Assembly: GCA_035516175.1 (NCBI GenBank) | Contig: DATJAO010000055.1 | Span: 1-20,154, forward strand | DNA: 20,154 nucleotides | Direction of reading: 5' to 3' | Source of the DNA: DASPSR01 sp035516175 | GTDB lineage: Bacteria > Nitrospirota > UBA9217 | Part shown: piece after piece, positions 8,448 through 15,749 of the stretch | Layout of the letters: every line of letters begins with the position of its first letter | Numbering within the stretch: position 1 is the stretch's first letter | Translations under genes and position numbers: made by a program | Notes under the pieces: generated by a model | Seen by the model: only the letters and a program-made list of their open reading frames with translations | What the model was told of the DNA's origin: nothing | Database searches by the model: none

Positions 8448-9806
8448 ATGGGCATTATCGTTGTAGGGCTCAGTCATAAAACAGCGGCAATCGAGGTGCG
8501 TGAGAAACTCAACTTCCCGGAGAGCACGCTTCCCGATGCACTCAGGAAGCTCATGGCCTATGAAGGGATCCGGGAAAGCCTCATCGTATCCACGTGCAAC
8601 CGCGTGGAGATCTATGCTTCCGTGACGGAAAGCGCCAAAGGCACCGACCGGGTCAAGCAGTTCATTTCCGATTACCACGGCCTCTCGCGTGAAGCATTGG
8701 ATCAATCGCTTTACGTCTATCCCGACGCCCAGGGAGTGCGCCACACCTTCCGCGTTGCATCGAGTCTCGACTCCATGGTGCTGGGAGAGGCGCAGATCCT
8801 GGGACAGCTCAAGGATGCCTTCGATATCGCCCTCAAGACCAAGACCACCAGCACCATTCTGAATAAGCTGATCAAGAAGGCCATCTCCGTTGCGAAAAGG
8901 GTCCGCACCGAGACTAAACTTGCGGAAGGGGCGGTCTCCATCAGCTCCGCCGCGGTGGAACTGGCAAAGAAGATCTTCGGCGAACTGGAAGGCAAGAATG
9001 TCATGCTTCTGGGCGCAGGCGAGATGGCCGAGCTCGCCGCCCAGCATCTCCTGGGCAACGGTGTGAAGAACATCATGGTCGCGAACCGCACCTTCGAGCG
9101 TGCGGAGGAACTGGCCAAGGAATTCAAAGGCGATGCGATCCGGTTCGAACATTTCCCCGACGCCCTCATGATGGTGGACATCCTGATCTGCGCGACCGGC
9201 GCTCCGAATTATGTTGTCAACCGCGATATGGCGAGCCGGGCACTCAAGGAACGGCGCCACAAGCCTATATTCATGATCGACATCTCGAATCCGCGGAATA
9301 TCGACCCGGAGGTCGACAAGGTAGATAACGTGTATCTCTATGACATCGACGATCTTCAGAGCAAGGTCGACGTCAATACGGAAGGCAGGGCAAAAGAAGC
9401 GGGGAAGGCCGAAGAGATTGTGTCACAGGAGGTCGAGACCTACCTTGCGTGGGAGCGTGCCCTTGACGCCGTACCGACCATCGTCGACCTTCGTGAGAAG
9501 GTGGAGGATGTCCGCAAGCGCGAATTAGAGAAGGCCCTTGGCTCCCTGAACGGCATCACCGACGACCAGAAGCGGGCGGTAGAAGCAATGTCCCAAGCCA
9601 TTGTGAACAAGCTTCTCCACGCACCTCTCGTGGTCCTGAAACAGGCGGCCTCCGGCTCGGACGCCGGCGATAATACGATCGCCATCGCGCGCAAGCTGTT
9701 TAACTTGGACAGGGAGTTGAAACGGCCCGGGCATGAGAAGGCTGCCGATCCGTCCGCTCAAGTATTGCCGGAACAAGGTTCCGGCTCAAAGAGCCCCTGC
9801 CGCTGA
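8448..9806 (+). CDS. hemA: Glutamyl-tRNA reductase
   Basis: This NADPH-dependent enzyme reduces glutamyl-tRNA(Glu) to glutamate-1-semialdehyde, the first committed step of C5-pathway tetrapyrrole synthesis. The 452-aa protein has GLSHKTAAIEVREKL at the N terminus, the catalytic cysteine C50 in STCNRVEIYA, LGEAQILGQLKDAF, the nucleotide-binding GAGEMAELAAQHLL, and the C-terminal dimerisation helices. AAGGTGG at 8434-8440 precedes ATG 8448. The last 25 or so residues (after the dimerisation domain) are a non-conserved tail, and a perfect hairpin sequence is embedded in their codons at 9768-9784. The C5 route rules out an ALA-synthase (Shemin) pathway as the main source here. Confidence 0.96.
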   Translation: MGIIVVGLSHKTAAIEVREKLNFPESTLPDALRKLMAYEGIRESLIVSTCNRVEIYASVTESAKGTDRVKQFISDYHGLSREALDQSLYVYPDAQGVRHTFRVASSLDSMVLGEAQILGQLKDAFDIALKTKTTSTILNKLIKKAISVAKRVRTETKLAEGAVSISSAAVELAKKIFGELEGKNVMLLGAGEMAELAAQHLLGNGVKNIMVANRTFERAEELAKEFKGDAIRFEHFPDALMMVDILICATGAPNYVVNRDMASRALKERRHKPIFMIDISNPRNIDPEVDKVDNVYLYDIDDLQSKVDVNTEGRAKEAGKAEEIVSQEVETYLAWERALDAVPTIVDLREKVEDVRKRELEKALGSLNGITDDQKRAVEAMSQAIVNKLLHAPLVVLKQAASGSDAGDNTIAIARKLFNLDRELKRPGHEKAADPSAQVLPEQGSGSKSPCR

Positions 9807-9848
9807 ATCACAAAACAGAGAACGCGGGCCGGGAGCAAGGCTCCGGCC
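9768..9848 (+). repeat. Two similar GC-rich hairpins at the hemA end
   Basis: Two hairpin-forming sequences of the same design lie 43 nt apart. CCGGAAC-AAG-GTTCCGG at 9768-9784 is a perfect 7-bp stem inside the last hemA codons. GGCCGGGAGC-AAG-GCTCCGGCC at 9827-9848 has nine pairs and one bulged G in the hemA-hemC spacer. Both have an AAG loop. Neither is followed by a T tract, so simple intrinsic terminators are unlikely. They may be repeat remnants or may stabilise or divide the hemA message. Confidence 0.5.
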
Positions 9849-9899
9849 GAGCCGTGCTGACGTAACCTGGACCTTGCAGGCTTGTAAAGGAGCATTTCA

Positions 9900-10862
9900 T
9901 TGAGAAAACAGATCAGGATCGGTACGCGCGGGAGCGCCCTCGCGCTCTGGCAGGCTGAGTGGGTGAAGTCCGAGATCGAGAAGAGATATCCGGGCATGAC
10001 CGTGACGCTCACCAAGATAAAGACCACGGGGGACAAGATCCTCGACGTGCCGCTGGCCAAAGTGGGGGGCAAGGGCCTGTTCGTAAAAGAGATCGAGGAG
10101 GCCATGCTGGCGAACGAGATCGACATCGCGGTGCACAGCATGAAGGACGTGCCGACCTTCTTTCCCGACGGTCTCCATCTAGCCTGCATCACGAAACGCG
10201 AGGATCCGAGAGATGCCCTGCTTTCGCGAAATAAGGTAAAGTTCAAAGACCTGCCCAAGGGAGCTAATGTAGGCACGAGCAGCCTCAGGCGCCAGGCACA
10301 GATCATGAACGTGCGCCCTGACTTCGTGATACATCAGCTGCGTGGGAACGTGGACACGCGGCTCAGGAAGCTCAAGGAAGGCCAGTACGACGCCATCATC
10401 CTTGCAGCAGCAGGGGTCAAGCGGCTCGGACTTGCCGAGAACGTGACGGAATACATCGACCCCGGGGTCAGCCTGCCCGCCATTGGCCAGGGCGCGCTCG
10501 GCATCGAGTGCCGGGTAGACGACAGGGAACTGAACGACCTCATCGCATTCTTCAATCATGCTGACAGCCGCACCTGCGTCACGGGCGAGCGCGCGCTCCT
10601 GCGCAGGCTCGAAGGCGGATGCCAGGTCCCCATTGCCTGCTATGGCCAGATGATGGACGGGAAACTCCAACTCACCGGCCTTGTGGGAAGCGTCGACGGG
10701 AAGCGGATCATCAAGGACAGCATCGAAGGCGCTCCTGAAAAGGCGGAGAAGCTTGGCGTTACCCTGGCAGAAAAGCTCCTTACCCAGGGCGCGGACGTGA
10801 TCCTGCGGGAAGTCTACGGGCACAATACGGACTTCAGCGGCAACAACCTGCTGGAGAATTAG
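9900..10862 (+). CDS. hemC: Hydroxymethylbilane synthase (porphobilinogen deaminase)
   Basis: This cytosolic enzyme polymerises four porphobilinogens into hydroxymethylbilane on a covalent dipyrromethane cofactor. The 320-aa product shows IGTRGSALALWQ at the N terminus, the catalytic Asp D83 in HSMKDVP, Arg-rich GTSSLRRQAQ and QLRGNVDTRL, and the cofactor-binding cysteine C241 in EGGCQVPIACYG. The start is a TTG at 9900: AAAGGAG (9886-9892) lies 7 nt before it, and the protein then begins MRKQIRIGTRGS as expected. A non-ATG start may hold down expression relative to hemA. It lies 93 nt after hemA, in the order usual for this pathway cluster. Confidence 0.95.
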   Translation: MRKQIRIGTRGSALALWQAEWVKSEIEKRYPGMTVTLTKIKTTGDKILDVPLAKVGGKGLFVKEIEEAMLANEIDIAVHSMKDVPTFFPDGLHLACITKREDPRDALLSRNKVKFKDLPKGANVGTSSLRRQAQIMNVRPDFVIHQLRGNVDTRLRKLKEGQYDAIILAAAGVKRLGLAENVTEYIDPGVSLPAIGQGALGIECRVDDRELNDLIAFFNHADSRTCVTGERALLRRLEGGCQVPIACYGQMMDGKLQLTGLVGSVDGKRIIKDSIEGAPEKAEKLGVTLAEKLLTQGADVILREVYGHNTDFSGNNLLEN

Positions 10863-10884
10863 TCAGCGAACCAGTATCTTCGAA

Positions 10885-10962
10885 CCGCTGAGGCGCGAAG
10901 GTCGCGAATGTTTTTCCCACAAGGAGGATTTTCTTTCCTTCGCGCGCCTGGCGTTTTCGCGG
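10885..10962. repeat. Degenerate palindromic intergenic repeat, family A copy 1
   Basis: The hemC-cobA/hemD spacer holds an imperfect inverted repeat. The left arm begins CCGCTGAGGCGCGAAGG (10885 on), and the right arm ends CCTGGCGTTTTCGCGG (to 10962), its approximate reverse complement. The core GGCGCGAAGGTCGCGAA at 10892-10908 recurs with one mismatch at 17539-17555 in a second spacer. It resembles the degenerate fold-back repeats built on 'cgcgaag/cgcaaag' units seen between genes in many environmental bacteria. Inside it lies an AAGGAGG at 10921 that is 57 nt before the next start and is not its ribosome-binding site. Confidence 0.6.
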
Positions 10963-10983
10963 TAATTTTATTTGTAAACGATC

Positions 10984-12513
10984 ATGAACCAATCAATCGG
11001 GAAAGTATATTTAATCGGCGCCGGCCCCGGCGATCCGGGACTGATCACGGTCAAGGGCCTGGAGTGCGTGAAAAAGGCGGACGTGATCATCTACGACTAT
11101 CTCGCAAATGAACGCATCCTCGATCACCGGAGACCCGACTCCGAGCTTATCTACGTGGGCAAGCAGGGGAGCAGGCACACGCTCCCTCAGAAAGAGATCA
11201 ACGCGCTGATCGTCAAGAAGGCAGGCGAAGGAAAGATCGTCGCCCGGCTCAAAGGAGGCGACCCTTTCATCTTCGGCCGGGGAGGGGAGGAGGCCGAAGA
11301 GCTCGTTGATAACAACATCCCCTTCGAGATCGTGCCGGGCGTGACCGCGGCAACGGCCGTGCCGACCTATGCCGGCATCCCGCTCACCCACCGCGAACAT
11401 ACCGCTAGCGTGGCCTTCGTGACCGGCCATGAAGATCCGACCAAGGAAGAATCAAAGGTGCACTGGGACCGGATCGCGACCGGCATCGGGACCCTGGTGT
11501 TTTTCATGGGAATGAAGAACCTCCAGAACATTGTCGATAATCTTGTCTCGAACGGCCGTGATCCTGGAACGCCTGTGGCGCTCATCCAATGGGGGACCCG
11601 CACGGACCAGCGCGTGGTGACCGGCACGCTCACGGATATCGTATGCAAGGTCAGGGAGGCAAAGCTCGGACCGCCTGCCATTATCGTTGTAGGCGAAGTG
11701 GTGCGGCTCCGACAGAAGCTTAACTGGTACGAATCCAAGCCGCTCTTCGGAAAACGGGTGGTCGTGACGCGGTCGCGCGGCCAGGCAAGCGCCTTCGCTG
11801 AGATGCTCATCGACCGCGGGGCGACGACCATCGAGTTCCCGACGATCGACGTTGTCCCTCCCGCGACCTGGGCCGAGCTTGATCATGCCCTTGACGCTAT
11901 CGAGTCGTACCAGTGGGTTATTTTCACGAGCGCGAACGCCGTCCGGTTCTTTTTTGAGCGGCTCAGGGGCCGCGGCATGGATATCAGGATTCTCAAGGGC
12001 GTGAAAATCTGCGCCGTAGGTCCGAAAACCGCGGAATCGATCGAACAGCACGGCCTCAGGGCTGACTTGATACCGTCCGAGTTCAAGGCGGAGGGTGTGC
12101 TCGCAGCCCTGGGCGGCACGAACGTGAAGGGACAGAAATTCCTGATCCCCCGGGCGAAGAAGGCGCGCGAGATCATTCCGGACAGGCTGAGAGAGCTCGG
12201 TGCGGAGGTCACGGTCGCGACAGCATATGAAAATGTCAAACCGACGAGCGACGCGGACCGCGTCCGAAAGCTATTTCAGGAAAAGAAGATCGCAGCGGTG
12301 ACCTTTACGAGCTCTTCCACGGTGCATAATTTTATTGAAATCATCGGCCAAAAAGAGTATAAATTATTACTCGATGGTGTCGCGGTGGCCTGCATCGGGC
12401 CGGTTACGGCGAAAACCGCAGAAGAGTACGGCATGAGGACAGACATCATACCGAATGAATATACCATTCCCGCGTTTGTTGACGCGATGGTGGATTTTTT
12501 TAAAAAACAATGA
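10984..12513 (+). CDS. cobA-hemD: Fused uroporphyrinogen-III C-methyltransferase / uroporphyrinogen-III synthase
   Basis: This 509-aa protein has two domains. Residues 1-245 are a SAM-dependent methyltransferase (SUMT/CobA) with GAGPGDPGLITVKG, RLKGGDPFIFGRGGEE, VPGVTAA and GIPLTHR, which makes precorrin-2 from uroporphyrinogen III. Residues about 255-505 are uroporphyrinogen-III synthase (HemD), with GKRVVVTRSRGQASAFAEML, VIFTSANAVRFFFERL and the late FTSSSTVHNF. HemD cyclises the HemC product, so the fusion links ring closure to methylation towards siroheme, cobalamin, or the siroheme-dependent heme route. ATG 10984 is the first start after an in-frame stop, and it lacks a clear Shine-Dalgarno sequence. 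No frameshift is seen at the domain junction. Such fusions are common in Gram-positives, Nitrospirota and Desulfobacterota. Confidence 0.95.
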   Translation: MNQSIGKVYLIGAGPGDPGLITVKGLECVKKADVIIYDYLANERILDHRRPDSELIYVGKQGSRHTLPQKEINALIVKKAGEGKIVARLKGGDPFIFGRGGEEAEELVDNNIPFEIVPGVTAATAVPTYAGIPLTHREHTASVAFVTGHEDPTKEESKVHWDRIATGIGTLVFFMGMKNLQNIVDNLVSNGRDPGTPVALIQWGTRTDQRVVTGTLTDIVCKVREAKLGPPAIIVVGEVVRLRQKLNWYESKPLFGKRVVVTRSRGQASAFAEMLIDRGATTIEFPTIDVVPPATWAELDHALDAIESYQWVIFTSANAVRFFFERLRGRGMDIRILKGVKICAVGPKTAESIEQHGLRADLIPSEFKAEGVLAALGGTNVKGQKFLIPRAKKAREIIPDRLRELGAEVTVATAYENVKPTSDADRVRKLFQEKKIAAVTFTSSSTVHNFIEIIGQKEYKLLLDGVAVACIGPVTAKTAEEYGMRTDIIPNEYTIPAFVDAMVDFFKKQ

Positions 12514-12538
12514 GAGCGTTATGGAACAAGGAGAGTTC

Positions 12539-12913
12539 ATGATTACCATTTCAGATGTAGCGGCAGACAAGATCAAGGAGATCCTCAAGGCGGAAGGCGT
12601 GCCGAACCACGGCCTGCGCGTGTCAGCGGGGGGGGGCGGATGCTGCGGCCCTTCCTATGAGATCATGATCGATGACAAGGCAGGTGACGGCGACACCGTG
12701 GTCGAAAAGAACGGCGCCAAGCTCTTCGTCGATGAGACGACCGCCAAAACCATTGCGGGCGCCGAGCTTGGGTTCATAAGCGACGAGCGGGGCGAGGGTT
12801 TTGTTCTCGGCTTCCCGAACGGTGCGCCTGCAGGCGGAAGCTGCGGGTGCGGCACGGAGGAAACCCGGCCGAGCAGCGGCGGCTGCGGGTCCGGCGGCTG
12901 CGGCTGCAGTTAA
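12539..12913 (+). CDS. HesB/IscA-type iron-sulfur cluster assembly protein with Cys-rich tail
   Basis: This 124-aa protein belongs to the A-type Fe-S carrier family (HesB/IscA/ErpA), which binds a cluster or iron and passes it to apoproteins. The beta core is followed by a first Cys position that is doubled here (C35-C36 in GGGGCCGPSYEI). The canonical C-terminal pair is C102 and C104 in GGSCGCG. An extra Gly/Cys-rich extension adds C116, C121 and C123 (GGCGSGGCGCS), which standard IscA lacks. ATG 12539 is chosen because AAGGAG (12528-12533) lies 5 nt before it and MITISDVAADKIKEIL is the family start; a 28-residue upstream extension overlaps cobA/hemD and looks spurious. It lies 25 nt after cobA/hemD and before hemB, suggesting a link to heme or cytochrome maturation. 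Confidence 0.88.
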   Translation: MITISDVAADKIKEILKAEGVPNHGLRVSAGGGGCCGPSYEIMIDDKAGDGDTVVEKNGAKLFVDETTAKTIAGAELGFISDERGEGFVLGFPNGAPAGGSCGCGTEETRPSSGGCGSGGCGCS

Positions 12914-12922
12914 GGTCTTTGG

Positions 12923-13014
12923 GGACGCAGATTTTTCCAGATGAACGCAGATACAGCTTGACGTCTCATTTTTAAAGAATTTTAATCTGTTTTTTTCTGC
13001 GGAGATCCGCGTCC
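12923..13014. repeat. Imperfect inverted repeat in the hesB-hemB spacer, family B
   Basis: GGACGCAGAT at 12923-12932 and ATCCGCGTCC at 13005-13014 form outer arms matching at 9 of 10 positions. Inner units GAACGCAGATACAG and CTGTTTTTTTCTGCGG extend the pairing imperfectly. The loop is AT-rich. It occupies nearly the whole 136-nt spacer. The 'ggacgcagat...acgcagat' style is that of degenerate intergenic fold-back elements found scattered in many environmental genomes. It differs in sequence from the family A repeats of this window. Confidence 0.6.
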
Positions 13015-13049
13015 AGCGGTCTTTTTATTGTATTTCCCCAGGAGATTTC

Positions 13050-14024
13050 ATGTTCCAGCCCTTATACCGGCCGAGGAGACTGCGGTCCAACGAGAACATA
13101 CGGCGCATGGTGAGGGAGACGAAGCTCTCTCCCGATGACTTCATCTATCCTCTCTTCGTCACCCATGGCAAAGGAGTGAAGAAAGAGATCAGTTCCATGC
13201 CCGGGAACTTCCAGCAGTCCATCGACAATGTTGTGAAGGACTGCGAGGAGGTCATGGGCCTCGGCATCCCTGCTGTCCTTCTCTTCGGCATACCGGAGCA
13301 CAAGGACGAAGTCGGCAGCGAGGCCTACTCCGACGAGGGCATTGTGCAGCACGCGATCAAGGCCATCAAGAACAAAACGCCCGAGCTTATCGTGATCACC
13401 GACGTCTGTCTCTGCGAGTACACGAGCCATGGCCATTGCGGCGTGATCAAGAACGGCAAGGTTCAGAACGACGCCACGCTCGAGCTCCTGGCCAGAGAAG
13501 CGCTCTCCCATGCCAGGGCGGGTGCTGACATAGTCGCGCCATCGGACATGATGGACGGCCGGGTCGGCGCCATCCGACATACCCTCGACAGTGAAGACTT
13601 CCACGATGTTCCGATCATGTCCTACGCCGCCAAGTATGCTTCGAGCTTCTACGGCCCGTTCCGCGAAGCAGCTGAATCGACGCCGCAGTTCGGCGACCGC
13701 CGGTCGTACCAGATGGACGCCCCGAACAGCCGCGAGGCCCTGCGCGAGGTCTCCCTGGACATCGATGAAGGCGCGGACATCGTTATGGTAAAGCCGGCCC
13801 TCGCGTACCTCGACATCATCTATCAGGTCAAGCAGCAGTTCAATCTGCCCGTGGCCGCCTACAACGTGAGCGGCGAGTTCTCGATGATCAAGGCCGCGGC
13901 AAAGCTCGGCTGGCTCGACGGAGAGCGCGCTATGATGGAGTCGCTCATCGCCATGAAGCGCGCCGGCGCGGACATCATTCTTACCTATTTCGCCAAGGAA
14001 GCTGCGGCGCTCTTGAACAAATAA
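13050..14024 (+). CDS. hemB: Delta-aminolevulinic acid dehydratase (porphobilinogen synthase)
   Basis: This enzyme condenses two 5-aminolevulinate molecules into porphobilinogen, the HemC substrate. The 324-aa protein is full length. Active-site lysines are K195 (SYAAKYASSFYGPFREAA region) and K248 (IVMVKPALAYLD). The metal site is the cysteine triad C120, C122 and C130 in DVCLCEYTSHGHCG, which marks the zinc-dependent class. AGGAG at 13040-13044 lies 5 nt before ATG 13050. It ends the tetrapyrrole cluster; the upstream repeat may separate it from hesB transcriptionally. GSA aminotransferase (hemL), between HemA and HemB in the pathway, is not in the window. Confidence 0.96.
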   Translation: MFQPLYRPRRLRSNENIRRMVRETKLSPDDFIYPLFVTHGKGVKKEISSMPGNFQQSIDNVVKDCEEVMGLGIPAVLLFGIPEHKDEVGSEAYSDEGIVQHAIKAIKNKTPELIVITDVCLCEYTSHGHCGVIKNGKVQNDATLELLAREALSHARAGADIVAPSDMMDGRVGAIRHTLDSEDFHDVPIMSYAAKYASSFYGPFREAAESTPQFGDRRSYQMDAPNSREALREVSLDIDEGADIVMVKPALAYLDIIYQVKQQFNLPVAAYNVSGEFSMIKAAAKLGWLDGERAMMESLIAMKRAGADIILTYFAKEAAALLNK

Positions 14025-14127
14025 CAGCCGCCGCTATCTCTGTTATCGCCCCTTTCACATCCCGCAGTATCCTATCTCATGATGGAGATCTAACGGTTTC
14101 TCCTGATCATACAAAGGAGGGTAGAAT

Positions 14128-14775
14128 ATGCTTATTTCGATATTTGTGATTCTCGTGATGATCTTTGCCTACGGTATAACGAATATCCAATCAGGCGAGA
14201 CACGAGGGTGGTTAGGAGCTCTTGCTGCATTCCTGTTCCTCATGGGATTGCAAAGATACCTCATTATGAGGGCAAATAAAGATCGAGAGCAAAAATTGAA
14301 ATTGTTTGATCTTATCGTGACTAGTGAAGACAATCGGTATAGTCTTTCGCGATTTCAAATTTACGTCTGGACAGTCTGGTTGGTCATTGCCTTCTCCCAG
14401 GTGGCATTCGCTACTCTTACCTTTCCCATCATCCCGGAAAACCTCGCCATCCTGATGGGACTCAACGGAACAACAACCGTAATCTCGACCGCACTAATGG
14501 ATATTTACAAGCTGAAACTTACGAAACCTGCTGAGCAGCCGGTCTTTTTCAGAGATATATTCCTTGATGCTAGCGGGACACTTGACCTGCCACGCACCCA
14601 GATGTTTATCTGGACAATAGTTATACTCGTGACCCACATGGTCATATTCTGGAAGGGGTATCTTGCAGGCAGACCCGGTCTCCCGGAAATTTCAGCTGGA
14701 ATGTTGATATTGATGGGAGTAAGCCAGGGGATATATCTCGGAGTAAAAGCAGCACATGAGAAGAAAACGCCATGA
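14128..14775 (+). CDS. Multi-pass membrane protein with internal duplication, function unknown
   Basis: I do not recognise a named function. The 215-aa protein has about six hydrophobic segments (roughly residues 1-17, 28-46, 76-98, 104-124, 158-178 and 187-207). The last four form two copies of one unit: NRYSLSRFQIYVWTVWLV (69-86) matches GTLDLPRTQMFIWTIVIL (150-167). After each comes a loop starting near a Pro and a second helix, with ENLAILMGLNG (104-114) matching SAGMLILMGVSQG (189-201). The paired 'S-x-RxQ...WT' signature occurs in uncharacterised bacterial membrane proteins. A good ribosome-binding site (AAAGGAGG, from about 14113) precedes ATG 14128. The codons look more AT-rich than in the hem genes, so recent acquisition is possible but not shown. 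Confidence 0.78.
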   Translation: MLISIFVILVMIFAYGITNIQSGETRGWLGALAAFLFLMGLQRYLIMRANKDREQKLKLFDLIVTSEDNRYSLSRFQIYVWTVWLVIAFSQVAFATLTFPIIPENLAILMGLNGTTTVISTALMDIYKLKLTKPAEQPVFFRDIFLDASGTLDLPRTQMFIWTIVILVTHMVIFWKGYLAGRPGLPEISAGMLILMGVSQGIYLGVKAAHEKKTP

Positions 14776-14960
14776 ATTAATAGTATGTGGGCAGAAAGAC
14801 TGAGTGCATTGCAGTTGCACGACAAAATCCAGTCATGGTCTTTTCTGATTGTATCGAACGGAAAACGAAGATAAGAATCTTTTAAAGAGCGAGAGAGCCG
14901 ATGCTCACATCATCTCGGCCATAGGATAATAGATCAGGTGTCATATAGCAATCCATCCTA

Positions 14961-15036
14961 AAAAAGCCGAGAGTGACGTGCCCCTTTTGTTGTACCTGGT
15001 GGAGAGTTGGATTTTTGTGATGCATGCGGCGGGTAG
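14961..15036 (+). pseudogene. Possible frameshifted zinc-ribbon fragment
   Basis: One frame reads KKPRVTCPFCCT (14961-14996). The next frame continues GGELDFCDACGG and then a stop (14998-15036). Joined, these give the two CxxC knuckles (CPFC and CDAC) of a small zinc ribbon, with one extra base near 14991-14997. No start with a ribosome-binding site is seen, and there is an in-frame stop at 14946. It may be a decayed C-terminal zinc ribbon. The segment is short, so chance remains possible. Confidence 0.33.
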
Positions 15037-15049
15037 CTCGTACTTTTCA

Positions 15050-15079
15050 TTGACACCTCTATTCCTTCTGGAGTAATAT
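15050..15079 (+). promoter_or_regulatory. Possible sigma70-type promoter for the 109-aa gene
   Basis: TTGACA at 15050-15055 matches the -35 consensus exactly. TAATAT at 15074-15079 matches 4 of 6 of the -10 consensus at 18-bp spacing. The predicted start near 15086 would leave a leader of about 50 nt before ATG 15139. Confidence 0.45.
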
Positions 15080-15138
15080 CGGAATCAAGCAAGTAAGAAT
15101 TTAAAGCAAGAAGTATCAAGTATCAAGCGAGGCAAGAA

Positions 15139-15468
15139 ATGGATCTTTTAAACCAGGTCCGTGCATATCACTATCTGATCGGGGTGCTGACGAGGCAGCA
15201 GAGTGATCTCTTTTGTGGTCAGTGCACCGCATGGAACAACACACTGAATAATACCAGAGAAGCGCTGAAGCAGTTCGAGGCCGAGCATGAAGCCGAACTT
15301 CACAACCTTTCCCCGGAGGTCGTAGCGTTCCTGGTCGATACCCGCAGCTGCCTCGAAGGTCTTGCCAACGTTGCTAATCCTGCAGGCCAAAAGAAGGCAG
15401 GCAACTGCAAGCTGCCCGAAGGCGTCTGTTTCGTGAAGACCTCCCGGTCTATCCTGGAAAAGGTCTGA
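15139..15468 (+). CDS. Hypothetical 109-aa protein with five cysteines
   Basis: I do not recognise this protein. It is soluble, with no signal peptide or membrane segment. Residues 1-60 look mostly helical with an acidic stretch (EAEHEAELHNLSPE). A CxxC pair (C26 and C29, LFCGQCTAW) is near the N terminus, and C71, C90 and C97 (NCKLPEGVCF) follow. That pattern could bind a metal or be redox-active, but nothing proves it. GAGG about 7 nt before ATG 15139 is a fair ribosome-binding site, and a promoter-like pair lies upstream. It stands alone between spacers, some 280 nt before the selenoprotein candidate on the same strand. Confidence 0.6.
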   Translation: MDLLNQVRAYHYLIGVLTRQQSDLFCGQCTAWNNTLNNTREALKQFEAEHEAELHNLSPEVVAFLVDTRSCLEGLANVANPAGQKKAGNCKLPEGVCFVKTSRSILEKV

Positions 15469-15749
15469 GGACTGGCTTGATACGTTAGACGAGAAAAAGG
15501 AAGAGTCAGGAAACATGCGAAGTAATAGGCCAAAGACCTCATGTATCCGGAAAGGCAAGATTATTCGCTATACACAGAATAGAACTATCGGTATTTCTGG
15601 ACTTTTTCAACAACCGGCTAGTCCTTTCCAATTTATTCTCTTAAGTGACGCTTTTTTTCGGGATAGAGGACATTCATCTTTCCAAAAATGACAGTAATTT
15701 GATATTATTGAAATAACGCTTCAGTTGCCGAATCAACGAGGTCGCTCTC

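Larger units (their letters stand above)
14776..15138. other. 363-nt spacer with gene remnants
   Basis: No intact gene is convincing here. A 29-codon frame (14785-14874, plus strand) has no ribosome-binding site and is not annotated. A zinc-ribbon-like fragment lies at 14961-15036 and is listed separately. A promoter-like pair lies at 15050-15079. Just before the next gene, TATCAAGTATCAAG near 15115-15127 is a short direct repeat. The whole spacer looks like decayed coding DNA. Confidence 0.5.

Noticed and set aside
8382..9260. 292-codon minus-strand frame inside hemA
   Set aside because: It is antisense to conserved HemA motifs, with no ribosome-binding site or recognisable domain.
9827..9848. 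GC-rich hairpin after hemA as an intrinsic terminator
   Set aside because: No T tract follows on either strand, and hemC continues the same pathway directly downstream.
14785..14874. 29-codon plus-strand frame (MWAERLSALQLHDKIQSW...)
   Set aside because: It has no ribosome-binding site, no context and is too short to distinguish from chance; it may be a remnant.
15466..15540. Possible UGA read-through at the end of the 109-aa gene
   Set aside because: The sequence beyond the TGA soon meets another TGA and shows no family-like continuation or catalytic-site context, so it is an ordinary stop.
15703..15708. TATTAT as a -10 box for the selenoprotein candidate
   Set aside because: No acceptable -35 hexamer lies at 16-18 bp upstream, so a promoter cannot be supported.
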